A program made the translations under genes and the position numbers. Below, piece after piece: positions 1-5,077 of a DNA stretch of 6,740 nucleotides. The stretch is from Candidatus Cloacimonadota bacterium. GTDB taxonomy: Bacteria > Cloacimonadota > Cloacimonadia > Cloacimonadales > Cloacimonadaceae. The stretch covers positions 1 through 6,740 of the forward strand of contig JALNWR010000145.1 in NCBI GenBank assembly GCA_023230795.1. The letters are read 5' to 3'. Every line of letters begins with the position of its first letter. The first letter of the stretch is position 1. The notes under the pieces are model-generated. The model was not told the origin of the DNA. It was given only the letters and a program-made list of their open reading frames with translations, and ran no database searches.

Positions 1-1
1 A

Positions 2-13
2 AATCCACTTTCC
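2..13. repeat. Left copy of 12-bp direct repeat (putative target-site duplication)
   Basis: The sequence aatccactttcc occurs here and again, identically, at 290-301. The two copies lie 1 and 2 nt outside the 12-bp terminal inverted repeats of the MITE-like element. The match stops at exactly 12 bp on both sides (a versus g before it, t versus g after it). Confidence 0.6.
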
Positions 14-14
14 T

Positions 15-26
15 GGCATTCCCCCA
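15..26. repeat. Left terminal inverted repeat
   Basis: The 12-mer ggcattccccca is perfectly complementary to 276-287. Further inverted matches lie inside it at 34-38 and 47-57. Confidence 0.65.
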
Positions 27-155
27 AAATATTGAGTCACTCTTTTGATAATGAACTTAATGATAGTATCTTAGCTATCATCTATGCCTATGTATTTCAG
101 TTTATACTTTTGGCAGTTAAGATTCATGATTCCAGCATTAATGTCCTCCTAATCC

Positions 156-188
156 GAGTCCCATCGGGACGGCATTTTAGATAGCAAA
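156..188 (+). repeat. 33-nt hairpin-bearing direct repeat, copy 1
   Basis: This 33-nt unit matches 210-242 at 28 of 33 positions (54-nt period, 21-nt unrelated spacer). It begins with a small hairpin, gtccc-atc-gggac (158-170), followed by the conserved tail agatagcaaa. Four of the five differences fall in the hairpin or just after it, and the tail is invariant. It resembles REP-like intergenic repeats. With only two diverged copies it is not a CRISPR. Confidence 0.55.
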
Positions 189-209
189 CTACAGCTACAC
201 AAGGTTATA

Positions 210-242
210 GAGTCCTGTAGGGACGGCGTTTCAGATAGCAAA
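210..242 (+). repeat. 33-nt hairpin-bearing direct repeat, copy 2
   Basis: This is the second copy of the 33-nt unit. Its hairpin is gtcct-gta-gggac (212-224), which keeps five pairs by using one G-T wobble. The three-base loop has changed from atc to gta, while the agatagcaaa tail is retained. Confidence 0.55.
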
Positions 243-275
243 TACCGACCAGTTCATAATCAGACTCTCGTAAAA

Positions 276-287
276 TGGGGGAATGCC
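276..287. repeat. Right terminal inverted repeat
   Basis: The 12-mer tgggggaatgcc is the exact reverse complement of 15-26. Inner partners lie at 263-267 and 251-261. Confidence 0.65.
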
Positions 288-289
288 TG

Positions 290-301
290 AATCCACTTTC
301 C
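290..301. repeat. Right copy of 12-bp direct repeat (putative target-site duplication)
   Basis: This is the second identical copy of aatccactttcc, directly outside the right inverted repeat (276-287). It ends two bases before a TTGACA hexamer that may belong to the promoter of the following acyltransferase operon, so the insertion would sit right against that promoter. Confidence 0.6.
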
Positions 302-303
302 GC

Positions 304-309
304 TTGACA
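304..309 (+). promoter_or_regulatory. Candidate -35 element of the olsBA-like operon
   Basis: A perfect TTGACA hexamer lies 64 nt before the start codon of the GNAT acyltransferase. I see no convincing -10 hexamer 16-18 nt downstream; the region is purine-rich (ggaaagtg). The ten bases TTGACAGATT recur at 2004-2013, before the next gene cluster. This is a weak call. Confidence 0.25.
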
Positions 310-372
310 GATTATGCCACTGCAAGGGAAAGTGATGGATAGAGAAATTTGTAAACGAGGTAAAGCTCAAAG

Positions 373-1215
373 ATGTTTTCGATGAATCCAAAGACCAACA
401 TAGCTGCGATAATAAATATACTCGGCAAAAGCAGGATGAAGAACTTCAGCGCTCATATTCCGATAAGGATCGAGAAGAAGAACTTCATCGTCAAAACTGC
501 AGATTCGAGAGAGGAGCTATACACAGCTCTGAAATTGCGGCATGACATCTTTTTGGACGAATTGCTCAAGAAGCGCCGGCGTTCCGGGCTGGACAAAGAT
601 AGATTTGATAAGCTTTGCGACCATCTGATCATCATCGATAAAAGGACTAACAAGATGATAGGCACATACCGTTTGCAATCCTCCCTGTTTACCAAAAAAT
701 GGTACACGGCCAAAGAGTTTCACATGAAACATATCAAAAAGCTGCCGGGAACCAAGCTGGAGCTCGGGCGGGCCTGTGTGCATCCGGATTTTCGGAACGG
801 AGTGACCATTGCGCTGCTCTGGGAAGGCATCACGGCTTACATCGAAGCCAGCGATACAAATTACCTCTTCGGCTGCTCCAGCATCAAGACCATAGACCGC
901 GCTGAAATAAATAAAATCTACCAATACCTGAACCAGCATGGCCATCTCAGCCACGAATTTCGGGTCCGCCCCAAAAGGAAATTCCAGGTTCCCGGCATGA
1001 AACGTCAGCTTCGAACCCGGCCTCCGCAGGAAATCCTCACCACTGTCCAAATCAAAGACATGATCCCCTCGCTGCTGGCTTCATACCTCAAGGTGGGCGC
1101 TAAGGTGCACGGCTCTCCCGCTCTGGATAAAAACTTCAAATGCATAGACTTTCTGACTCTGCTGGATGTAAGCAGCATGCAAAAGCAGCGTATCCGCAAA
1201 CCCAGAGATAGCTGA
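373..1215 (+). CDS. olsB: GNAT-fold N-acyltransferase, OlsB/GlsB type (aminolipid synthesis, first step)
   Basis: This 280-aa protein resembles the OlsB/GlsB group of GNAT acyltransferases (Acetyltransf_5 domain), once annotated as hemolysin-like. Such enzymes transfer a 3-hydroxyacyl chain from acyl-ACP to the amino group of an amino acid, giving a lyso-aminolipid at the cytoplasmic membrane face. Family-type blocks visible are LRHDIFLDELL (55-65), IGTYRL (96-101), LELGRACVHPDFRNG (129-143), YLFGCSSI (164-171) and the C-terminal GAKVHGSPALDKNF...IDFLTLLD (ending at 265). The start at 373 has gagg 12 nt upstream (357-360), a somewhat long spacing. ATG at 382 and 436 are alternatives, so the first 21 residues are uncertain. 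The next gene, 9 nt downstream, is the partner O-acyltransferase, which strongly supports the role. The amino-acid head group (ornithine, glycine or other) cannot be read from the sequence, so olsB is a family-level symbol. Confidence 0.8.
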   Translation: MFSMNPKTNIAAIINILGKSRMKNFSAHIPIRIEKKNFIVKTADSREELYTALKLRHDIFLDELLKKRRRSGLDKDRFDKLCDHLIIIDKRTNKMIGTYRLQSSLFTKKWYTAKEFHMKHIKKLPGTKLELGRACVHPDFRNGVTIALLWEGITAYIEASDTNYLFGCSSIKTIDRAEINKIYQYLNQHGHLSHEFRVRPKRKFQVPGMKRQLRTRPPQEILTTVQIKDMIPSLLASYLKVGAKVHGSPALDKNFKCIDFLTLLDVSSMQKQRIRKPRDS

Positions 1216-1224
1216 TCTATAGCC

Positions 1225-2007
1225 GTGAACCGCATCCGCGTTTTTTTACATCACTTTAGCTTGCTCAGCTCATTTTTTATCACGGGCTGGTGGATAGTGC
1301 TGAGTACCAAAGACCCTACTTTGAAGCGTCAACGCCAGGTTCGCCATAACAATCACCTCTGTAAAAAACTCCTCAAAGCCTTTGGCATAAAACTCAAGGT
1401 GAACCATCCCGAGCGGCTGGCAGCTTTAAAAGATTCCGCCTATCTGATGGTCTCAAACCACGTTTCCTATACGGATATTATAGTGCTGGCCAGCATCGAA
1501 GAGCTAGTATTTATCACCTCCGTGGAGATGGGCAACAATCCCTTTTTGGGCAGCGTAACCCGGCTGGGCGGCTCGCTATATACAAACCGCAAACAACCGG
1601 TGAGCTTAAAAAAGGAAATTGAGAATTTCAGCAGGGCCATCCGGCAGGGCTTCAAAGTGCTGCTTTTTCCGGAAGCCACTTCTACAGATGGAAGCACGGT
1701 CCGGGAATTTAAACGTTCGCTATTTCAGATTGCTTTGGATGCAAATTGCACGATTCTGCCGGTCTGCATCAAATATCTTACAATTGATGGCCAGAAGATA
1801 GATGATAGTAACCGGGATTTAGTCGCCTGGTATGGGGATATGGAGTTTGTCCCTCATTTTATGAAGCTCTTAGGACGCAAAATTGAGGCGGAAATCACAA
1901 TTTTGGAGTCCATAGTCCAGCCTGAAGAGAAAACGCGTGCAGAGCTCTGTATGGCCGTTTATTCGCAAATCCACGATTGTTACCATGATTCGAGAAAAAT
2001 AGTTTGA
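1225..2007 (+). CDS. olsA: 1-acyl-glycerol-3-phosphate acyltransferase family protein, OlsA/GlsA type
   Basis: This 260-aa protein is a PlsC-family (LPLAT) O-acyltransferase. It has an N-terminal hydrophobic stretch (about 8-27), the catalytic HX4D box in NHVSYTD (His79, Asp84), the substrate-binding GGSLYTNR block (115-122), FPEATSTDG (148-156, where most relatives have PEGT) and ILPVCIKY (177-184). In an OlsB/OlsA pair this enzyme adds the second fatty acyl chain onto the 3-hydroxyl of the lyso-aminolipid. It might also, or instead, act as a PlsC making phosphatidic acid. The start is GTG at 1225, 9 nt after the previous stop. No good Shine-Dalgarno is visible, suggesting translational coupling. 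The stop at 2005-2007 overlaps a TTGACA hexamer before the next cluster. Confidence 0.8.
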   Translation: MNRIRVFLHHFSLLSSFFITGWWIVLSTKDPTLKRQRQVRHNNHLCKKLLKAFGIKLKVNHPERLAALKDSAYLMVSNHVSYTDIIVLASIEELVFITSVEMGNNPFLGSVTRLGGSLYTNRKQPVSLKKEIENFSRAIRQGFKVLLFPEATSTDGSTVREFKRSLFQIALDANCTILPVCIKYLTIDGQKIDDSNRDLVAWYGDMEFVPHFMKLLGRKIEAEITILESIVQPEEKTRAELCMAVYSQIHDCYHDSRKIV

Positions 2008-2009
2008 CA
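2004..2009 (+). promoter_or_regulatory. Candidate -35 element for the DUF3098-DUF58-fumarase cluster
   Basis: A perfect TTGACA overlaps the olsA-like stop codon. The best -10-like sequence near the right distance is the poor taaatg (2027-2032, 17-nt spacer). The extended string TTGACAGATT is identical to 304-313. The call is weak because no good -10 is present. Confidence 0.22.
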
Positions 2010-2056
2010 GATTCTTCACCGTCTTGTAAATGAAATTCAGACCGTGATAAAATTCA

Positions 2057-2074
2057 CCGCGGCGATCGCCGCGG
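2057..2074. repeat. 18-bp perfect GC-rich palindrome
   Basis: The sequence ccgcggcgatcgccgcgg is fully self-complementary and sits in an A/T-rich 97-nt gap (2008-2104). As RNA or single-stranded DNA it could form a 7-bp GC stem with a gatc loop. No U-run follows on either strand, so it is not a classical intrinsic terminator. Other options are an operator for a dimeric protein, an mRNA-stabilising stem in the leader of the downstream cluster, or a repeated genomic motif (it contains GCGATCGC). Confidence 0.7.
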
Positions 2075-2104
2075 CAAAATAGCTATAAATGAAAAGGAGT
2101 TCTG

Positions 2105-2299
2105 ATGTCGAAAAAAGAAGACGAAAGACTGCATCTGCGGAAAGCAAATTACATCTTACTGATAGTCAGCGCCGTTGTATTGATCCTGGGATATGTGATC
2201 ATGAGCCTGAACGAGATTACTATCTCTCCCATAATTCTGATGATTGCCTATACTATCATCATCCCTTTTGCGCTCTTGTGGCACCCCAAAAAGAAATAG
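2105..2299 (+). CDS. Small two-helix membrane protein, DUF3098-like
   Basis: This 64-aa protein has two predicted membrane segments (about 16-34 and 39-58), a charged N-terminus and a HPKKK C-terminal tail, which suggests both ends face the cytoplasm. The pattern NYILL..G(Y)VIMS followed by ITISPIILMI resembles DUF3098, a short family of unknown function best known from Bacteroidota. This copy is slightly shorter because the loop between the helices is nearly absent. A strong Shine-Dalgarno, aaggag (2094-2099, 5 nt spacing), fixes the start. The stop codon TAG is immediately followed by the ATG of the DUF58 gene, so the two are almost certainly co-translated. Function is unknown. The family match is from recalled sequence pattern, not from a search. 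Confidence 0.75.
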   Translation: MSKKEDERLHLRKANYILLIVSAVVLILGYVIMSLNEITISPIILMIAYTIIIPFALLWHPKKK

Positions 2300-3181
2300 A
2301 TGGCACTGCTAAGCGATGAAAATCTGGCTCAGCTGAGCCGTTTGCAACTTAATGCACGCCAGATAGTTGAAGGCTTTCTGATCGGCCTGCACAAGTCCCC
2401 TTATCACGGTTTTAGCGTGGAATTTGCCGATCACAGGCAATATAACCCCGGCGAATCGCTGAAAAACGTGGATTGGAAGATAGTGGCGCGCACGGGGCGG
2501 TATTACGTAAAGCGTTACGAGGAAGAGACCAACCTGCGCTGCTATATCCTGCTGGATCATAGCAAATCGATGTTTTACAGCTCCGGCGACATCACTAAGA
2601 TAGACTATGCCAAGCGTCTGGCGGCCTCGCTGAGCTGGCTGATGATAGCCCAAAAAGATGCCGCGGGGCTTTATACCTTTAACAATAAGATTACTTCAAA
2701 CCTCAGCCCAAAGGCTTTCCGCTCTTATACCGCTCAGATCTTCAGCCGATTGGTACAGCTGGAGCCCGAAGAGAGCACCGATATACTCAGCCCTCTGCAT
2801 CAGATAGCCGAAAGCATCAAGAAACGCAGCCTCATCGTGCTGATCTCGGACCTTATGGAAGATGAAGAAAAGATCATCCAGGCCTTCAAGCATTTTCGTA
2901 ATCACCGCCATGAACTGATAGTCTTCCACATCTACGATCCCAAAGAGCAAAGTCTGGAATTCAAGCGCGAAACTCAATTTATAGATAGCGAAAGCGGGGA
3001 AAAGATTACCGTAAACCCCTGGCAGATCCGCAAAGACTACCGCGAGCGTTACGATAACTTTTACAAGGCACTCAAGGAATCCTGCCATCAGCTGCAAGTG
3101 GAATACAACCCCGTGCCTATCAATCAAGATATCAACGAACTTTTGCTCAAATACCTGATCAAACGCAAGAAAGGTCTGTGA
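2300..3181 (+). CDS. DUF58 family protein with vWA-like MIDAS domain
   Basis: This 293-aa protein begins with the DUF58 hallmark region: GLHKSPYHGFSVEFADHRQY (29-48), NPGESLKNVDWKIVAR (49-64) and YVKRYEEE (69-76). A von Willebrand A-like fold follows, with an intact metal-ion-dependent adhesion site: DHSKS (Asp86, Ser88, Ser90), Thr160 in ESTD and Asp184 in LISDL. No membrane segment is evident, so it is probably cytosolic. DUF58 proteins usually accompany MoxR-type AAA+ ATPases and are thought to assist maturation or assembly of envelope or metal-containing complexes. No MoxR gene is in this window. The start ATG directly abuts the previous stop, and its own stop overlaps the fumarase alpha start by one base (TGATG), implying translational coupling in both directions. 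Its exact role is not known. Confidence 0.85.
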   Translation: MALLSDENLAQLSRLQLNARQIVEGFLIGLHKSPYHGFSVEFADHRQYNPGESLKNVDWKIVARTGRYYVKRYEEETNLRCYILLDHSKSMFYSSGDITKIDYAKRLAASLSWLMIAQKDAAGLYTFNNKITSNLSPKAFRSYTAQIFSRLVQLEPEESTDILSPLHQIAESIKKRSLIVLISDLMEDEEKIIQAFKHFRNHRHELIVFHIYDPKEQSLEFKRETQFIDSESGEKITVNPWQIRKDYRERYDNFYKALKESCHQLQVEYNPVPINQDINELLLKYLIKRKKGL

Positions 3182-4026
3182 TGCGCAAGATATCCTCCGA
3201 GCAGATTCAACAGGCGGTTTATCAGGCCATTACAGAGGTCTCCTATCACTGCGATCCCAAAGTGACTGAGGCCTTGCAGCAAGCTTTGGAAGGCGAGAGC
3301 AATGAACTGGCCCAAGATGTCCTGAGCAGCATCCTGGAGAATCATCGCATCTCCCCCGAAAGCATGATCCCCCTGTGTCAGGATACCGGAAGCACGGTGG
3401 TTCTGGCAGAAATCGGCGCTGGAGTGCAGATCTTGGGGCAGTCTCTGCCGGAAGCAATCAATGCTGCGGTAAGGCAGGCGCAACATGATTGTCCCTTGAG
3501 AGCAAGCACAGTGAGCGAACCTCTCTTTGAGCGCAAGAATACCGGCGATAACACTCCGGCTATCATTCATGTGGAATACGTAGCGGGAGAGCGCATCCGG
3601 CTCTTGATCGCCCAAAAAGGCGGAGGGGCGGAGAATATGAGTTTTATGAAGATGCTCAGTCCGGCGATAGGTACGGATGGCATTATAGACTTTGTATGTG
3701 AGGGCATATTGGCTGCGGGCTCACGTCCCTGCCCGCCTTTGATCCTGGGGGTCGGGATTGGCAGCAATTTTGAAGGCGCTCCCCTGCTGGCTAAGAAGGC
3801 GCTGTTTGAACCGCTGGGCCGCGCTCATCCGGATGCCAAGTATCATCAAATGGAAAGGCAGATTACCGAGAGGATCAATACTCTGGGCTGCGGAGTTCAA
3901 GGTTTTAGGGGAAACTGCACGGTGCTGGCCACTCATATCCTGCATACTCCCTGCCATATCGCCAGTTTACCGGTGGCGGTGAATCTTCAGTGCCATGCGC
4001 ATCGACATTGTGAGGTGATCATTTAA
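3181..4026 (+). CDS. fumA: Class I [4Fe-4S] fumarate hydratase, alpha subunit
   Basis: This is the alpha subunit (281 aa) of the two-subunit, iron-sulfur class I fumarase (TIGR00722 type), which interconverts fumarate and malate in the cytoplasm. The candidate cluster-ligand cysteines are in PLCQDTG (Cys66), SRPCPPL (Cys184) and NLQCHAHRH (Cys271). KGGGAENMSF (146-155) and GVGIGSNFEGAPLLAKKALF are further family signatures. Length is normal for a separate alpha subunit. I place the start at ATG 3181, overlapping the DUF58 stop (TGATG). GTG at 3178 would only add one residue. The beta subunit begins 1 nt after the stop. L-tartrate dehydratase and related dehydratases share this fold; fumarase is the likeliest reading. 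Solvent-exposed clusters of this class are oxygen-labile, fitting an anaerobe. Confidence 0.88.
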   Translation: MRKISSEQIQQAVYQAITEVSYHCDPKVTEALQQALEGESNELAQDVLSSILENHRISPESMIPLCQDTGSTVVLAEIGAGVQILGQSLPEAINAAVRQAQHDCPLRASTVSEPLFERKNTGDNTPAIIHVEYVAGERIRLLIAQKGGGAENMSFMKMLSPAIGTDGIIDFVCEGILAAGSRPCPPLILGVGIGSNFEGAPLLAKKALFEPLGRAHPDAKYHQMERQITERINTLGCGVQGFRGNCTVLATHILHTPCHIASLPVAVNLQCHAHRHCEVII

Positions 4027-4027
4027 G

Positions 4028-4531
4028 ATGAAAGAGATTCGTATCAGCCTTCCGATCAGCACAGAAGAAATCAGAGCTTTGCATCCGAATGATAAGGTTT
4101 TGCTCAGCGGCATAGTTTATACAGCGCGAGATGAAGCGCATAAGCGGATGCTTGCACTGCTGAAGCATGGGGAGAAGCTTCCTTTTGATATCGGCAAGAC
4201 AGCGCTGTTTTATTGTGGCCCCAGTCCAGCGGCTGAGGGCAGAGTCTGTGGGGCGATAGGGCCTACTACCAGTTCGCGCATGGACCCTTATACTCGGGAG
4301 ATGCTGAAAGCGGGATTGAAGGTGATGATAGGCAAGGGCGAGCGAGCGGTGGAAACCCAGCAAGATATCAAGGCGGCAGGGGGACTGTACCTGCTCGCTA
4401 TCGGGGGAATCTCCGCGGTGCTGAGTCAGAGCATTGTTTCATGTGAAACATTCCTGTGGCCAGATTTGGGAGCCGAGGCGGTATATAAGATGGAGTTAAG
4501 AGACTTTCCCTGTTATGTGGGCATAGTCTGA
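4028..4531 (+). CDS. fumB: Class I fumarate hydratase, beta subunit
   Basis: This 167-aa protein is the small (beta) subunit that completes the class I fumarase active site. Recognisable features are the N-terminal LSGIVYTARDEAHKRM (26-41), FYCGPSPA, the GAIGPTTSSRMDPY block and VMIGKGER, all typical of the C-terminal half of single-chain FumA/FumB and of separate beta subunits. It starts one base after the alpha stop, with a Shine-Dalgarno gaggtg (4012-4017, 10 nt spacing) inside the alpha coding end, so the subunits should be made in step. The symbol denotes the beta subunit here, not the E. coli single-chain FumB. It ends facing purE across a 96-nt convergent gap. Confidence 0.88.
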   Translation: MKEIRISLPISTEEIRALHPNDKVLLSGIVYTARDEAHKRMLALLKHGEKLPFDIGKTALFYCGPSPAAEGRVCGAIGPTTSSRMDPYTREMLKAGLKVMIGKGERAVETQQDIKAAGGLYLLAIGGISAVLSQSIVSCETFLWPDLGAEAVYKMELRDFPCYVGIV

Positions 4532-4542
4532 GCCGCCCAAGA

Positions 4543-4597
4543 TAATCAGACCTTCGTCCTATCGCCAGCTTCTCAAGCTCTGAGGATACTCTGATTA
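4543..4597. terminator. Possible bidirectional terminator region between convergent genes
   Basis: In the 96-nt gap between convergent fumB and purE, an 8-bp inverted repeat (taatcaga 4543-4550; tctgatta 4590-4597) encloses a smaller hairpin (agctt 4567-4571; aagct 4575-4579). No U-tract follows on either strand, so an intrinsic terminator is doubtful; factor-dependent termination or chance is possible. Nothing else recognisable lies in the gap. Confidence 0.22.
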
Positions 4598-4627
4598 ACT
4601 GCAGCTTACTTATTGCGCTATATGTCT

Positions 4628-5077
4628 TTATCCCTTCAGGCTCTGCTTGTATTTCCGGAATTTCGTCTTTAGCTCTGCATCTGCCGTGCCCAGAATCTGG
4701 ATGGCCAGCAAAGCGGCGTTTTTCACTCCGTTTATGGCTACAGTAGCCACCGGTACTCCGGGCGGCATTTGCACTATAGAGTACAGGGCGTCTATTCCAC
4801 CCAGGGCTCCGCTTTGAATGGGCACGCCGATCACGGGCAGATTCGTATGCGAGGCGATCACGCCAGGCAGATGTGCAGCCATGCCAGCGCAGGCAATAAT
4901 CACGCCATACCCTTCTGCCTCAGCGTTTTGTGCCAGCTTCATGGTCTGCTCCGGATTGCGGTGGGCACTGCTGATATGAAAGTCGTGCTTTACACCGAAG
5001 TCATCCAAAACGGTGCGGACTGGCTGACAGACCTCAAGATCACTTTTACTGCCGATGATAATCCTTACCTTGCTCAT
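4628..5077 (-). CDS. purE: N5-carboxyaminoimidazole ribonucleotide mutase (PurE)
   Basis: This 149-aa protein matches class I PurE, which converts N5-CAIR to CAIR in de novo purine synthesis. The N-terminal phosphate-binding IIIGSKSDLEV (6-16), the catalytic SSAHRNP (36-42, with His39 as the expected acid/base residue), GMAAHLPGV (65-73) and SIVQMPPGVPVATVAING are all visible. The SAHR signature argues for the mutase class rather than the class II AIR carboxylase, so a purK is expected elsewhere; none is here. Length is slightly short of E. coli PurE but typical. The ATG overlaps the upstream gene's TGA by four bases (ATGA, 5074-5077), so it is translated with the HTH-EIIA fusion gene. Confidence 0.93.
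   Translation of the reverse strand: MSKVRIIIGSKSDLEVCQPVRTVLDDFGVKHDFHISSAHRNPEQTMKLAQNAEAEGYGVIIACAGMAAHLPGVIASHTNLPVIGVPIQSGALGGIDALYSIVQMPPGVPVATVAINGVKNAALLAIQILGTADAELKTKFRKYKQSLKG

Larger units (their letters stand above)
14..289. mobile_element. MITE-like non-autonomous element with terminal inverted repeats
   Basis: This gene-free stretch has the architecture of a miniature inverted-repeat transposable element. A perfect 12-bp inverted repeat (ggcattccccca, 15-26; complement at 276-287) marks its ends. Moving inward in the same order there are further inverted matches: gagtc (34-38 with 263-267) and an 11-mer with one mismatch (47-57 with 251-261), so each end carries roughly 40 nt of interrupted inverted repeat. 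Immediately outside the ends lies a perfect 12-bp direct repeat, as expected of a target-site duplication. No open reading frame of note is present, so any transposition would need a transposase supplied elsewhere. The long duplication would fit a DDE transposase making widely staggered cuts, such as the IS4 group, but that assignment is inference. The interior holds two diverged hairpin repeats. It could instead be an intergenic structural repeat; other copies in the genome would decide. Confidence 0.6.

Noticed and set aside
61..80. Small hairpin tgatag...ctatca
   Set aside because: A six-pair A/T-rich stem with an eight-base loop is expected by chance in a 300-nt A/T-rich region; it is not reported separately from the element.
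156..242. CRISPR-like repeat-spacer-repeat
   Set aside because: There are only two copies, with five differences in 33 nt and a 21-nt spacer; no cas gene or further units are visible. An REP-like or element-internal repeat fits better.
517..1050. 177-residue minus-strand open frame inside the GNAT acyltransferase gene
   Set aside because: It is antisense to a gene with clear family motifs, has no recognisable domain, and is explained by the codon pattern of the real gene.
2057..2074. Intrinsic terminator of the olsBA-like operon
   Set aside because: The palindrome is strong, but it is followed by caaaatag on the plus strand and by tgaatttta on the minus strand, so there is no U-tract on either side.
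3178..3180. GTG start for fumarase alpha, one codon before ATG 3181
   Set aside because: Possible, but the TGATG overlap with the DUF58 stop favours ATG, and the difference is a single residue.
3124..3615. 163-residue minus-strand open frame across the DUF58/fumarase alpha junction
   Set aside because: It lies opposite two well-supported genes and shows no domain of its own. Similar antisense frames at 2309-2653, 2696-3127 and 4019-4363 were rejected for the same reason.
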